A stretch of DNA of 64,000 bases from Monocercomonoides exilis (GCA_001643675.2 LSRY02000001.1:186001-250000); one strand, 5' to 3'. Positions 45,317 to 55,990 are shown, counted from the stretch's first letter. A program made the numbers and translations. The notes: a model not told the origin generated them from the letters alone.

Positions 45317-46182
45317 ATGCCTATTTTTCGTGATTCGAAAAAGGATATTTCTACGCTGATGAAATCCTTTTCAAACGAAAGGAAAACAATTGAATTGCTG
45401 TTGTTGCACAGATTATTACCTGCAGCAAATATGTGCACAAAATGCAAAAAGACACCAAGAATCATTTATTGTGCGAAAAATATCGTTAAATGCAAGTGCA
45501 AATGTCGATTCCTTTCAATCAGACACAATTCAATTTTTTCGAATTCGAAATTATTGATTTCCACTTATATGAAAATCATGCTGTTATGGTGGATTTATGT
45601 CGATGTGATGCGCACATCTTTTTTGACTGGAGCCAGCTGCAACACTATTTGCATCCTTTTTAATCTTTTTCGCAAGGCAGCACATGAAATGATTAAAGGA
45701 AAAAACAGAAGAATTGGAGGAAATAATTACACTATTCAAGTCGATGAAATGTTACTAAGAAGAAGAAAAATATCGGAAAGGAAAACCAAAAAACAAATTT
45801 GGATCGTAGGTGGAATTGAATCAAATGTCAAAAATCCTAAATCATTTTTAAAAAAGTGGACGATCGATCATCAATATGTCTGACCGGAGTGTAAAGAAGG
45901 CATTTGCATGCTGGAACTACTGTATGGAGCGACGAATGGAAGGGATATAGCAAAATAAAAAAAGAAGGTTTCAAACATTTAACTGTCAATCACAAAAAAT
46001 GCTTTAGGGATAAAGAAACAAACTGTTGCACCAACGCAATTGAAGCCTATTGGAGTCGTCTTCGCCGTTTTCTGCCCTTGCACAGGTATACAAGACAAAG
46101 ACATCTCTTCATATTTATCCTCGTTTTCATACAAAACAAGTACTCAACACAGATTTTGGGATTTTTGCGTTTCTTTTTCTAA
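45317..46182 (+). pseudogene. Merlin/ISXO2-like DDE transposase, frameshifted
   Basis: Two frames make up one transposase. The first (45317-45883) has a zinc-ribbon-like CxxC pair ('MCTKCKK', 'CKCKCRF') and 'YTIQVDEMLL' with the first catalytic Asp, then 'QIWIVGGIE'. The second (from 45904) has 'HAGTTVWSDEWKGYSKI' with the second Asp, 'LTVNHKKCF' and 'NAIEAYWSRLRRF' with the catalytic Glu. These match the DDE core of the IS1016/ISXO2-Merlin superfamily. Between them the frame is lost: a 'SDRSVKK' stretch lies in a third frame and a stop at 45881-45883 ends the first, so at least two frame changes are present. The protein can no longer be made whole. The element's 3' terminal repeat was not found. 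Confidence 0.82.
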
Positions 46183-46389
46183 TTTGTTTTTGAAACACAT
46201 CATCCATTAAACATTTGATAAAACAATATGAAGTTTATTATTATTTTTTTAACATTGAAGAGATGACCAAAGAGAAATGACTTTAAGAAGGTGGGATGAA
46301 TGATATTAAATTCAAAAAATGAAAAGTCAAATGTTTCAGAAAAGGGATGAAAATGTAATATTTTTTCCTGGAGAATACGATCATCTTTT

Positions 46390-48140
46390 ATGTTGGTTAA
46401 TAAAGAGGAGTGAGTAACACATGAAGAGGATAATGAGAAGGAAGAATAAGAAGAGGGAGAAGAGGGAGAAGAGGGAGAAGAGGGAGAAGAGGGAGAAGAG
46501 GGAGAAGAGGGAGAAGAAGAAGAAGAAGAAGAAGAGGATGAAGAAGAAATTGGTAAATCAAACAGACTGAATGATGCAACCTGGACTTTTTGAGCATTCT
46601 CAGAGTGATTTTCCAAAGATCATTGCGTTTCTGTTGGAAATGAGCTTGTTGTTGAAGTCTGAGGCGAACAATGCAATGGGAAAGAAGCATACGAAGCACT
46701 TGCATTGGAAAGCGAAGGTTGCGATTGCAATTCGTCAGAAGGAGAAGATGCAGAAGATGGAGAAGAAGAATAAAAATAAGACGGTGAAGAGGATGAAGAT
46801 GGAGAAGAAGTAGATTGCAATGTTGCTGAAGAGGAGACAGAAGCATTTGAAGTGTTTGCATTTTGTGTGGTGGGTGTTTGGGTGAATGTGGAAGAAGGAA
46901 GATATGAAGATTGAGTTGTTGGTGAAAGAGGAGGAGAAATGGAAGAGGAAGAGGAAGAGGAGGAAGAAGAAGAAGAAGAAAATGAAGAAAAATAGAAGAT
47001 GCCAGCTTTTCCAAGTCATGTTGCGAGATAGAAAAAACTGAATGCGTTCTGGATGTGAATGCTCAGCCAGCTCATGTGCTCCGACAAAAGAGTCGCAACT
47101 GCAAAACATTCTCAACAAAAATGCCAAATAAACTGCTTCTTCTTTTTCAAGATCATGTCAAGCATTGTCATGTTATGCAGCACGCAAGTCAGATGGCAGA
47201 AGTCACAAATGTTATTGTTGAATGCAATCCAAATAAGAACATTCTCAAAACTTCTGATTCTTTTCAAAAAGGAAAAAATGGCTTTTCTCTTTGTGGTATT
47301 CCTGTTCATGTCCAATCTGTATTCATTCAAAAAACACTTAAAAGAAAAATGAATGAAATAAAAAGAGTCAAACCATTTTTTTATCCTTAAAATATTTTCC
47401 CATCTCCAATGCACTCGAAATAATCAGCCCAGCAAGTTTTCTTGTTCTCCAAAATTGCGTCTCACCTTCACATAAAAAATTCAGATAACTGGACAATAAA
47501 TGGCTGGCATAGAACTTCATCGAACACAGAGAATCCATTGTGAAGTTGGCCATGATTCCAAATGAAAACACATATTCTCCAAATTAACTCCTTTTCAAAG
47601 ACTTACACAACGTCAAGTCTTTGCTGATAGTTTTCCAAAGGGCTTCGCGTTAATGGCAATGTGTTTGTTGTTGAGGCCTGCTGAGTGTTTCGCTCTGTTC
47701 GCTTCCTTCATTGTCCAACCCCTCAATTCCCTTTCCTTTTCCACAAAATCAACCTTCCCCCAAAAAATCACGCAAAACATGTCCTGCGCAAAAAATATGC
47801 CAAGTGCGCTGAATTTCCCACAAAATGAACAAGCTGCTCAATTCAATCTTTCGGTTATTCTCCTCGCTTTTTCTGCATCTTGCTTAAATTATTTTTCATT
47901 CAAAATATTGCATCTGGTGTTGCATCATATGTTTTGCGTTAAATAACAATGTTCATATTTCATGCAACTTCCTCCACTAACTCACTTTTCGCAAGCAATC
48001 GATGCAAATAGCCACTCGCTCCTCACTCCGCAAGCAAAATCCCTGTTCTTCTGAAATGCTATAACTCGCATGGGTGCATCTGTGGCTGTGTGCCTAAGCA
48101 GCTCAAACATGTTCTGGCTGCAGCAAATCACCAATCAAAA
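46390..48140 (-). pseudogene. Decayed minus-strand gene of unknown family
   Basis: Coding-like segments appear in order on the minus strand but in shifting frames: 'FELLRHTATDAPMRVIAF' (48115-47985), 'ACSFCGKFSALGIFFAQD' continuing to 'HSAGLNNKHIAINAKPFGKL' (about 47850-47600), 'CEGETQFWRTRKLAGLII' (47571-47370), 'CSCDSFVGAHELAEHSHPER' (about 47110-47020), then a Ser/Thr/Pro-rich region (46980-46620, with 'SPTTQSSYLPSSTFTQTP') and, after an in-frame TGA, 'ENHSENAQKVQVASFSLFDL' and a (SSP)n tract. Some breaks could be introns (one candidate is ~57 nt near 47380-47320), but several internal stops make a pseudogene more likely. I do not recognise the family. The (GGGAGAAGA)n tandem at 46449-46511 encodes the SSP repeat. 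Confidence 0.45.
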
Positions 48141-48489
48141 ATCATCACTTATAAAATTATAGGTTTGCCAGCCTTATTAATTTACTCCAACAAAAGAATA
48201 TTTTTTAATATAAAGATTTGTTTGTTCTGATGCAAAAATAATAGATGGCAAAAGAGGTTTAGACTCCAGTGTTATTTAAAAAATTTTGATTTGGTATTTT
48301 TAATTCTTTTGATTCTATTGCACCACGATTATACAAAAATGAATTTATTAATTGTTTTAGATTAATTTTGCAATTTTGTAGTTTCTTTAAAACAAAATAA
48401 TATTTCTGGGTATGCCAGAATTTATTAGAAACGAATGATAAAATAAATAAATGCTTCTTTTTTCTTTTTTGATTTTTCAATTTTTTCAG

Positions 48490-49732
48490 AGAAACTTTCC
48501 AATTGGAACAATTCACTGGAGCCGAGAAGAAACAGAAAATAGAGGAAATGAATGAAATAGTTGATGAAATGAATTTTAATGGACTCGAATCCATTATCAA
48601 CGAAGAAACATTCAACAAAATGGACAAATTGATTGAAGAAAAGAAACTGTCTTTGGAGAATGTCATTTTGTTGCTGAAGCATATAGGATATTGCAATGTG
48701 CTGAAAAGTATTTATCGTTAAGGATTAAGAAGATCTTCGTTGAGCGATAGATTAAAAAAGATGATTATCGATGAAGATAAGAAAAAAGAGGAAAAAAAGT
48801 GAAAATATTTATTCAGATCTTTGTGAATGTTATATGTCCTTTCGTTACATCTTCAAAACTGAAATGCTTCACATTTGTGTGCGATGCGATCTGAAAGTCA
48901 CATTGAAGAAAGAAGAAGGGGAGGAGGTTCAAAAGGATGTGGAAATGGCTTTATTGACTTTTAGGAACATTGACAATTATTACGTGTGTGCAAGTCTATA
49001 TCATTTTTTTCATTATTGATTTATTTCATGTTTTTATTACATTGTGATTGAAGAGCTTAATATGAAGGAAATGACGGAAATTTTGAAATTTAATCAGGAA
49101 TATTACAACCTGACTCAACTCACCTATTTGTCTGCTTGGGTTTTTTGTTACACAGATTTTACAACGACAAAAGCTTTGATGAAGTTAGCACAAATGAATT
49201 GCATTTTGCGAGAGAAGCAAGAAGAGAAATCGAAGATCTGTCAAAGTGTGTGGATTGGAAGAAAAAAGAGGAAATGAGCAAAGAAGAAACGAAAGAAGAG
49301 GTTATTTTGACAAGATGGATTGAAACATTCGCGATTTATTTTCAAAGTTGTCGAGTGAAGAATGAAGAATCTATTGGGATCATCAACAGCATTGTACTGA
49401 TATATGGAGCAGCGAAGGATAATTACAGAGATATAAACAATCAATGCATTTATTCCTTGAGATATGCAGCGAAAAGCAAAGGCTTGCAAGTTGATGACTT
49501 GCTGGAGAGTGGAGCTGTTGATGTTGTTTTGGAAGAGATTCAGCAACCAACATTGGATTACAAGATGGCATATGAATGCTTTACATTTTTTTCAGAAATT
49601 TTATTGGAGATTTAAAGTTAAGGAGAAAGATGAAATGGAAGAGGTGAAAAGAGAAGAGCTGAAAAGAAGAATATTTGAGAAGATGGAAGAAGAAGGATAC
49701 GAAGATATTACCACAAGTTTTCATGAAGCTTA
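48490..49732 (+). pseudogene. Decayed copy of an unidentified helical protein family
   Basis: A single Glu/Lys-rich, predicted alpha-helical protein of about 400 residues can be followed across broken frames: 'GAEKKQKIEEMNEIVDEMN' (48503 on), a TAA at 48718, 'SSLSDRLKKMIIDEDKKKEE', a frameshift near 48800, 'ENIYSDLCECYMSF...' to about 49000, 'TQLTYLSAWVF', a frameshift near 49139, 'LLHRFYNDKSFDEV...' through 'DLLESGAVDVVLEEIQQP', a frameshift near 49590 and 'KEELKRRIFEKMEEEGYED'-like C-terminus (EEVKREELKRRIFEKMEEEG). The segment 49000-49043 might be an intron remnant. At least four lesions argue against function. A second, inverted fragment of the same family lies at 50283-50640. Helical-repeat (armadillo-like) fold is only a guess from composition. 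Confidence 0.65.
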
Positions 49733-50282
49733 AGGGTTTTTTTAAAGTTATTATGATTGTGGTTTATCGTTGAATGTTTGTGATTATTTTGTGAATATCT
49801 GAAGAAATCAGATGCATTTCACTTTGTAACTCAAAAATCAGCAGAGCTGTGAAATAACTACCTGTTTTCCTAATTCTCCATTATTTCGAAATGACAATTT
49901 CAGATTTGAAAGCAGAGATGCTTATTATTGAAAGAGTTTTGGATTTTTTTGTTGTTTTTTAGTTGCTTTTGTGAAAAATTTTTTATTTTATTTTATTATT
50001 TTATTCTTTCTCAAAATTAATAAAAAAATACAACAAATTTGATTCTTTTCCTGTTGATTTTACTTATTTCTTATTATAAATTATATACTTTAAAACAAAT
50101 GTTCATCTTTCTTGAAAAGTATTGGTATTCTTTGAAAAAGCACTTTTATCTAATTTTGCACATTAGAATTCCTTTGTTTCCAGAACAAATGAGTTTTCTG
50201 CACGAAATATCATTAAAAAAAGATCAAGTGAATGTTAATGCAGATAAATTATAAATACACAAAATAATATGGATAATCATTT
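49733..50282. other. AT-rich region without genes
   Basis: 550 bp between the two decayed helical-family copies. No coding signal, repeat or RNA seen. Confidence 0.55.
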
Positions 50283-50640
50283 ATCAATTGTAATTCTCCA
50301 TAAAAACCGTGACAAATGAAACGGCACAGCCCAATGATGCAATCTTCGTATCCTTCTTCCATCTAGTTAAACATTTTCCTTTTCAGCTCTTTCCTTCTTT
50401 CTTTTTCTTCCTCTTCTTCTTCTTCTTCATTCTTTTCTTTCAATCTTTCCAAAACATTCACAAAAATTTCCACACATTCTTGTGCCATTTCTTCGTTCAT
50501 AGTTGTTCTCTGAATCTCCATCAAAATAGCTCAACTGCTCCATTTTACGAAAAGTTCTCCATCAATAAAGCAATATTATCTTCCTCCGCTTCAAATGAAA
50601 TTGTGCATTTCTTCTTTCCTTCTCCGTAATCATAACTAGA
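50283..50640 (-). pseudogene. Second decayed fragment of the same helical protein family, inverted
   Basis: Read on the minus strand, 'EDNIALLMENFS' - stop - 'NGAVELF' - stop is followed, after a frame change, by 'NEEMAQECVEIFVNVLERL', an E-run, 'KERRKELKRKMFN', a TAG and 'MEEGYEDCIIGL'. These line up in order with 'DLLESGAVDVVLEE', 'KMAYECFTFFSEI', 'KREELKRRIFEKMEEEGYED' of the plus-strand copy at 48490-49732. Three internal stops show it is dead. It ends close to the left end of the DIRS-type element. Confidence 0.6.
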
Positions 50641-50717
50641 GGCAATATAAAAATGAACAACGCTGTTAATAAGCAAAGCGGATTCTTCGTTCTACGATTT
50701 ATGTAATAAAAAGCATT

Positions 50718-50798
50718 ATTCGCAATAGAGCGAATATCCGAACGCAAGGAGCAGGTTTGCTCCTCAATAATGAGTTTGATCTTAAATTATGGGTGGTT
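50718..50798 (+). repeat. Left terminus of DIRS-type element (extension plus inverted terminal repeat)
   Basis: 50718-50765 is the part complementary to the internal complementary region. 50766-50798 is the 33-bp inverted repeat shared with the right end. A perfect 14-bp hairpin (50773-50786 with 50797-50810, 10-nt loop) overlaps the repeat. Confidence 0.9.
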
Positions 50799-50856
50799 TA
50801 AGATCAAACTTCGCTAACAAATAAACCTTTGTTAAACACCATTGTCCGCAGCAATA

Positions 50857-52275
50857 ATGACACAAGATCCTGTTAGAATGGAAACCAGTGACAGCGAGGA
50901 CAGAGGATTTGATCTTGCAATTAGACTTTCAAGAGTAGAAAATTTGATTGAGGAAATGGCGAGAAGCCGAGCAGTTCCGAGCCGCTCGGGAGCAGTAGGA
51001 ATATTACCAATGAGAAAGACGAAGAGGGAACGACCAAGAGGAAGATCTCTATCGAGATCAAGCGAATCTGAGTCCGAATCTGATGACACAGAGATGATTG
51101 CAAAGAAAAGACACAGACAGCGATTGAGGGGCAGTCACGGACGTAACCAGATGAAGAAATGGGACGATGTAGAAACAAGCGAGAGCGACTCCGAAAACTC
51201 AGAAAAGCGGGAAGAAGAGCAAGATAGATCCGAAGATTTCTTGGGAATTTTCCCAGACGAATGGTTAACGCCTAGGAGACAAGCAGGAGAACTGAAGAGA
51301 TTCATGGACTTTTGCAAAGCCGGATCTATCAGAATAAATGATGATATCCTGAACACCTTTATCCCGGAGACGGAGAAGAACTTTTTTACAAGACACACTG
51401 ACATCAGTTGGAACGCCTTAGCAGTGACGGGGGTTACTGCTGAGGGAAGAAAAGACTCTCCAGAAGCCGCTCGGGTTATCGAGCTGCTTCAGCCCGCCCT
51501 GGAATCGGGGTTTGAAGCCGCGAAGGCGATTGCAGCCCTCACTACAAGAGAATTGAAAAAGACGCGCCTAGAGGAAGAAGGGAAAGAGCGACTGAGGGGG
51601 CTCTTTTGCGCGTACGCCCTTATAGCAGACTGTATTAGCCGGATTAATCTATTAGAAGTTATTCCCCAGTCATACTGGGAGAATGTGAAGTGTTTTCTGG
51701 ACGGGGGAATGTCCAAGGACATCCCAGAGAGTTTTAGGAGATTAGTGGATAGCACCAGCTTTTTTCGTCCAGGGGGGGATGCTTCAGGGTACGGAGCATC
51801 CCCCGTTTCTTCCACAACCTTCGGACCCGCCCCAGTCAGGGGCTTGCGCCCAGGAAAGTACAGCACAGGCAGAAACGCTCAAGGTTTTGCCTACAGACAA
51901 TTCCAGAAGCAAGGTTTCGAAGGGAGCTTCTCAAATTTCAAACAGAGAAGGAGGTCAACACAAGCTCGACCACAACAGGCCCCAGCAACAGCTGGGAGAG
52001 CGCCCTTGTTCATAGTACCCCTTCCTCCAGCTCCCCGAGGATACAGGGAGAATCAGCAGCAGGAACAGCTTCTGGAACGAGCCAGTGGGCGTGAAGAGAG
52101 CCGCGCTTTGCCGCGAGATAGAGAGAGAAGAGAGAGCCGCGCTTTGCCGCGAGATAGAGAGAGAAGAGAGAGCCGCGCTTTGCCGCGAGATAGAGAGAGA
52201 AGAGAGCCGCGCTTCGCCGCGAGACAGAGAGAGAAGAGAGAGCCGCGCTTCGCCGCGAGACAGGAACGGACATGA
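50857..52275 (+). CDS. DIRS-type gag-like ORF1 protein
   Basis: 472 residues from the first in-frame ATG (50857). The protein is highly charged with an Asp/Ser/Arg-rich N-terminal third, a helical middle part ('DEWLTPRRQAGELKRFMDF', 'ETEKNFFTRHTDISWNAL') and a basic Gly/Gln/Arg-rich C-terminus. There is no CCHC zinc knuckle. It ends in 36-bp tandem repeats encoding 'SRALPRDRERRE'. Position before the reverse transcriptase and composition suggest a nucleocapsid-like role in packaging the element's RNA; I see no recognisable motif to prove it. Its TGA overlaps the ATG of the next frame in an ATGA, compatible with reinitiation. Confidence 0.75.
   Translation: MTQDPVRMETSDSEDRGFDLAIRLSRVENLIEEMARSRAVPSRSGAVGILPMRKTKRERPRGRSLSRSSESESESDDTEMIAKKRHRQRLRGSHGRNQMKKWDDVETSESDSENSEKREEEQDRSEDFLGIFPDEWLTPRRQAGELKRFMDFCKAGSIRINDDILNTFIPETEKNFFTRHTDISWNALAVTGVTAEGRKDSPEAARVIELLQPALESGFEAAKAIAALTTRELKKTRLEEEGKERLRGLFCAYALIADCISRINLLEVIPQSYWENVKCFLDGGMSKDIPESFRRLVDSTSFFRPGGDASGYGASPVSSTTFGPAPVRGLRPGKYSTGRNAQGFAYRQFQKQGFEGSFSNFKQRRRSTQARPQQAPATAGRAPLFIVPLPPAPRGYRENQQQEQLLERASGREESRALPRDRERRESRALPRDRERRESRALPRDRERREPRFAARQREKREPRFAARQERT
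52101..52262 (+). repeat. 36-bp tandem repeat in DIRS ORF1
   Basis: Units begin at 52101, 52137, 52173, 52207 and about 52243, so one unit is 34 bp long. The 2-bp difference changes the frame of the last units from SRALPRDRERRE to a REPRFAARQREK-type sequence without creating a stop, because the repeat is open in all three forward frames. Confidence 0.85.
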
Positions 52276-54638
52276 TGCTGTCAGAGCTCAAGGGAATGAC
52301 AGTACTACGGGAGGTCCCAATCGATCGACAGACGATCACAGGGGAGGAACCCTTGGAAGTCTGCGAGAGCAACGAAGGGGCACTGAGCCCTTCCGACCGA
52401 AAGAAGAGGATAGAGATAGAAAGCTCGATAGATCGCGAGATGGGAACAGGGAGAGTAAACACAGAGGAAGACTCCGTATATCCCCACGGGACAGTACAGA
52501 TGAACGATCAGGAACCCGAGAGGGAGGTAGTGAAGAGAGCCTTGAGAGCTTCTGGGACTGTTATCGAGTCCCTAATTGGGAGCGTCCTGGAGGAGAGCTG
52601 GAAGATAGCTGCGGCAGATACTCTCGAAGGGAAAGAGACCGCACAGATCCAGACTGGTCAAAAGACACCAGAAGTGGGGAGTTGCGTAGCAGTGGGACCA
52701 CCGAAGGAGCCACTTCCTGGGAGACTAGTGAACAGGCTGAACGAGTGGAGGAAGATTGGGGGAGACAAACTAGTGAGCCGTGGTATAAAAGCCCGATGGA
52801 AAGATCCCCAATCCCCAATCTCACTCGAGGAGAAAAAACACAGACAAGAGTTTCGGGGAACAACAGAGATGACAAACAATTATTTATCCCTCTTAGAGGA
52901 GGAATTGAAAGAAGGAGTGGTGAAACCCATACAGGAGTCGGAGGTAAAGTGGTTCAACCCGACATTTATGGTCCGGAAGAAGAACGGAAAGTGGAGGAAG
53001 ATTCTGGATTGCAGAATTTTAAACGAGGAAGTGCTAGGGAAACACTTCAAGATGGATTCCCAGGAGACAGTTGTGGAACTCCTGGAGGAGAACGATTGGA
53101 TGACTACGCTCGACATATCAAGTGCTTATCAACATGTCAAAGTGGACGAGCAGTTCAGTCCCTTTCTGTGCTTCAGCTTCCAAAAGCAATGCTACACTTA
53201 CGTGGGGATGCCATTTGGAGCAAAGGACGCGCCCAGAGTATTCACGAAGATAATGAGACGGGCAGCGTCATATATCAGAGAACATTGGAAGGTAAAGCTG
53301 GTGATATATCTGGACGACATCCTCCTCATGCACCCAGACAGGGTTGCATTGAGATCGATCTCACAGGAGATAGCCCAGTTCCTGAGAAATATGGGCTGGA
53401 TACTGTCGGAGGAGAAGCTGAATTTGGAACCCGCAAGGAGCGTGGAGTTTTTGGGATGGAGTTGGAATTCAGAGAAGATGGAAGTGACGCTCCAAGAGAG
53501 GAAGAGAGTGCTGCTCCTGGAGGATGTGCGAAAGTGGATAGCACATGCAAAGAAGAGGAGGAGACAAAAGACGAAGGACCTAGCAGCCCTCCTCGGGAGG
53601 CTGAATTTTGTGAGGTTACAACACCCACCAGCGAGCCTGTGGATGAAACGCATGCAATACGTACTGAGGCATGCAATAGCCCGCGGAGGCTGGAATGGAA
53701 AGGTGATACCCAACCCAATGATGTTAGGAGAACTAACACATTGGAGGAAAACTCTGCGAGAGAACAGACCAAGGAGTCTGAAGAGAAGGAACAGACCAGC
53801 AGAGCTAACAACGGACGCTTCAGAGCTGGGATGGGGTGCAGTATTGACAATACCAACAGAGAACAAAGAGGAGAAGATATATGTCCACGGGAGTTGGACC
53901 CTCCAGGAGAGCGCATAAGCGATAAACGAGAAGGAGTCCAGAGCAGTGTTGAGGACTTTGGAAAGGAAAGGAGCATGGCTGAAAGAACAGAAGATAGATC
54001 ATATTCGTCTGAAGACAGACAACATGTCCACGAGATGGACAATCCAGAAGAAAAGGGGAGCGCCATCGCTCATCCCAACACTGAGAGCATTGGAGAAGAA
54101 ACTGAACAGCCTGGACTTGACAATACAGACGGAACATCTCCCGGGAGAGCAGAACACGGAAGCAGATGCACTCAGCCGGATGGCGAAGAAGCCGGACTAT
54201 GCACTGAAGGGGGAGAAAGTCGCAGAGATATTACAGACAATCGCACCGAGAACACTAGATACAATTTCAGAACAGATTGCGCCGGTGCCCTGCGGAAGTA
54301 CTTGGAGACTATCCTCCATGAGAAGGAAGAGAGAGAAAAGAACAGCAGAAGACGACATAGTCCTAGTCCACCCGTTCCTGAGAAACATTGGACGGAACCT
54401 GAAAGAGAAGATGAACGAAGCTCAGAGGAATCTGACGATTCTGATTCTGCCAGCCTGGCGGGGGCAGACCTGGACCCCGCTACTGCAGCCTGGGCATTTG
54501 ACAAAGACCCTGGGGACCTTTCAGGAGTGCATGATACCAGGAATGAAGATGAGAAGGGAAGGCTGGAAATTACCCCCAGGAGAGGAAATAAGCGTTATAC
54601 TGGAGAAGAGAATATTCAGGGGAGAGACCTCTTCTTAA
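52272..54638 (+). pseudogene. DIRS-type reverse transcriptase/RNase H with one in-frame TAA
   Basis: The frame encodes a reverse transcriptase: 'VRKKNGKWRKILDCRILN', 'TTLDISSAYQHVKVDE', 'YVGMPFGAKDAPRVFTKIMR' and the catalytic 'VIYLDDILLMH' (~53300), then RNase H with 'ELTTDASELGWGAV', 'INEKESRAVLRTL' and 'LKTDNMSTRW'. A TAA at 53916-53918 falls inside the RNase H domain; the frame continues on both sides with the domain otherwise intact, to a stop at 54638 (788 residues if read through). Either the copy has been inactivated by one nonsense change or the stop is bypassed. The first 548 residues would still give an RT without complete RNase H. The frame overlaps ORF1 by four bases and is overlapped by a second long open frame (+2 relative) that leads into the recombinase. 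Confidence 0.88.
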
Positions 54639-55990
54639 CATGGGGAGAACACGTTGGAGCAAAAGACATAGCAGCAGCAATACTTAGAAATCAGAAGAGT
54701 GAGAGAGATACGTGGAGAGCGCTGAGAAGATTCAAGCAATTTCTAGATAGAGAGAGTATGGATGACACTGACCCCCTCACAACGAAAGATGCAAAATGGA
54801 TTATGGCAGAGTTCATCGAAACACTCTCGAATACAAACCTCTCAAGTGGAGTGATAAATCAGACAGTACGGAAGGTGCTGGATTCTATTAACCTCTTCAG
54901 AAAGACTAAGGTTGACGTGAAAGACATAGAGATATTTCTTAAAACCTATGTGGGGGAGAAACCAAGAAGAGGCAATCGATACAAATCGATGTGGGACTTG
55001 ACAATCATCACGAAATGGGCAGAAGCCACTCACGATATGAAAGACCCACAGACCCTCCAGAGGAGGGCTCTCATTTTAACTATGATATTTGGTGCGTTAA
55101 GACCAGCAGAGCTGGAGAGGATGAGAAGAGGGACAACGATATTTAAAGAGAATCTAGTCCAGACACAAGTACAAACAAAGACATCAGGGGGAGAGACTGT
55201 TAAGGTTATTATAAATAAGCATCCAAACCCACGTATCGATGCGGTTGTAGCGCTCCAACGCTGGATGGATTATACAAAGACAACCCTTAGAGACGAACAT
55301 GTTTGGTTCGATATCAGAGAGAGGCAACCTGCAAATTTGCAGAGGATTAAGGAAGAACTAGTGGCTGTCCTGAGAGAGAACGGAATACCCGACACATTTA
55401 CCGCGTACTCGATAAGACACGCTGTGATAACGCACTTAGCAAGACAACAAGCTGCAGATTGGAAAGCAATCAATGCGTACGCGAGATGGGCGCCAGGCTC
55501 TAGAGTAGCCCAGGAGTATTACACCGTGTTACCAGTTCAGGACACGAGATGGATCCTGGAGACAATCGGTGGCCCAGTACCCCTGGCAGAGAAGGGAGGA
55601 AAGTCGGAGAAGGACAGCAAAGGAAAAGAAATTTCAAATGAGAATACAGAATCTGAAACTAAGGAATTACCTAAAGAAACATCACAATCCGGGGGAGAAG
55701 CGGAGACGAGCGAGAGAAAGAATTCGAAGAGACGAGGGCCGACTCGAGAGAAGAGTTCGCATCATGAGGACGATATAACACAACCCACCAGGGGTGATGA
55801 GACACCGTCCATAATTCCCCGCAGCATCATGGAGCTGGCGGAGGGCAGACAACCTGCCTTGCAGAAGAAACTCGAGACCGATCGGAGGAAACGCGGAGAG
55901 AGAAGCATAGGACAAATTATTATGCCCGCTCAAGTACGGAAGACCCGATCGAGAACCCCCCGAAAACAGCGCAAGAGGGGGAGGGAGTAG
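54629..55990 (+). CDS. DIRS-type tyrosine recombinase
   Basis: The conserved domain starts near 'LFLTWGEHVGAKDIA'; the true start is unknown because this frame is open from 52085, overlapping the whole reverse transcriptase. Catalytic features of tyrosine recombinases are visible: first Arg in 'FGALRPAELERMRRG', the box II 'AYSIRHAVITHL', and the nucleophile region 'YARWAPGSRVAQEYYTV'. The N-terminal core-binding part ('RALRRFKQFLDRESMDD') is also typical. It inserts the circular DNA intermediate of the element without target duplication. After the domain comes a ~140-residue charged tail ending 'RTRSRTPRKQRKRGRE'. Translation may need a frameshift, splicing or internal initiation. Confidence 0.88.
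   Translation, partial: LFLTWGEHVGAKDIAAAILRNQKSERDTWRALRRFKQFLDRESMDDTDPLTTKDAKWIMAEFIETLSNTNLSSGVINQTVRKVLDSINLFRKTKVDVKDIEIFLKTYVGEKPRRGNRYKSMWDLTIITKWAEATHDMKDPQTLQRRALILTMIFGALRPAELERMRRGTTIFKENLVQTQVQTKTSGGETVKVIINKHPNPRIDAVVALQRWMDYTKTTLRDEHVWFDIRERQPANLQRIKEELVAVLRENGIPDTFTAYSIRHAVITHLARQQAADWKAINAYARWAPGSRVAQEYYTVLPVQDTRWILETIGGPVPLAEKGGKSEKDSKGKEISNENTESETKELPKETSQSGGEAETSERKNSKRRGPTREKSSHHEDDITQPTRGDETPSIIPRSIMELAEGRQPALQKKLETDRRKRGERSIGQIIMPAQVRKTRSRTPRKQRKRGRE

Noticed and set aside
46449-46511. Regular 9-bp repeat as a CRISPR-like array
   Set aside because: Units are contiguous with no spacers and encode Ser-Ser-Pro in frame; it is a coding-type minisatellite.
47055-47390. 111-residue plus-strand open frame
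   Set aside because: It overlaps minus-strand segments with stronger coding character and lacks any recognisable feature; kept only as part of the decayed region.
47653-47946. 97-residue plus-strand open frame
   Set aside because: Minus-strand reading of the same bases gives a more protein-like sequence (FVEKERELRGWTMKEANRAK), so this is a shadow.
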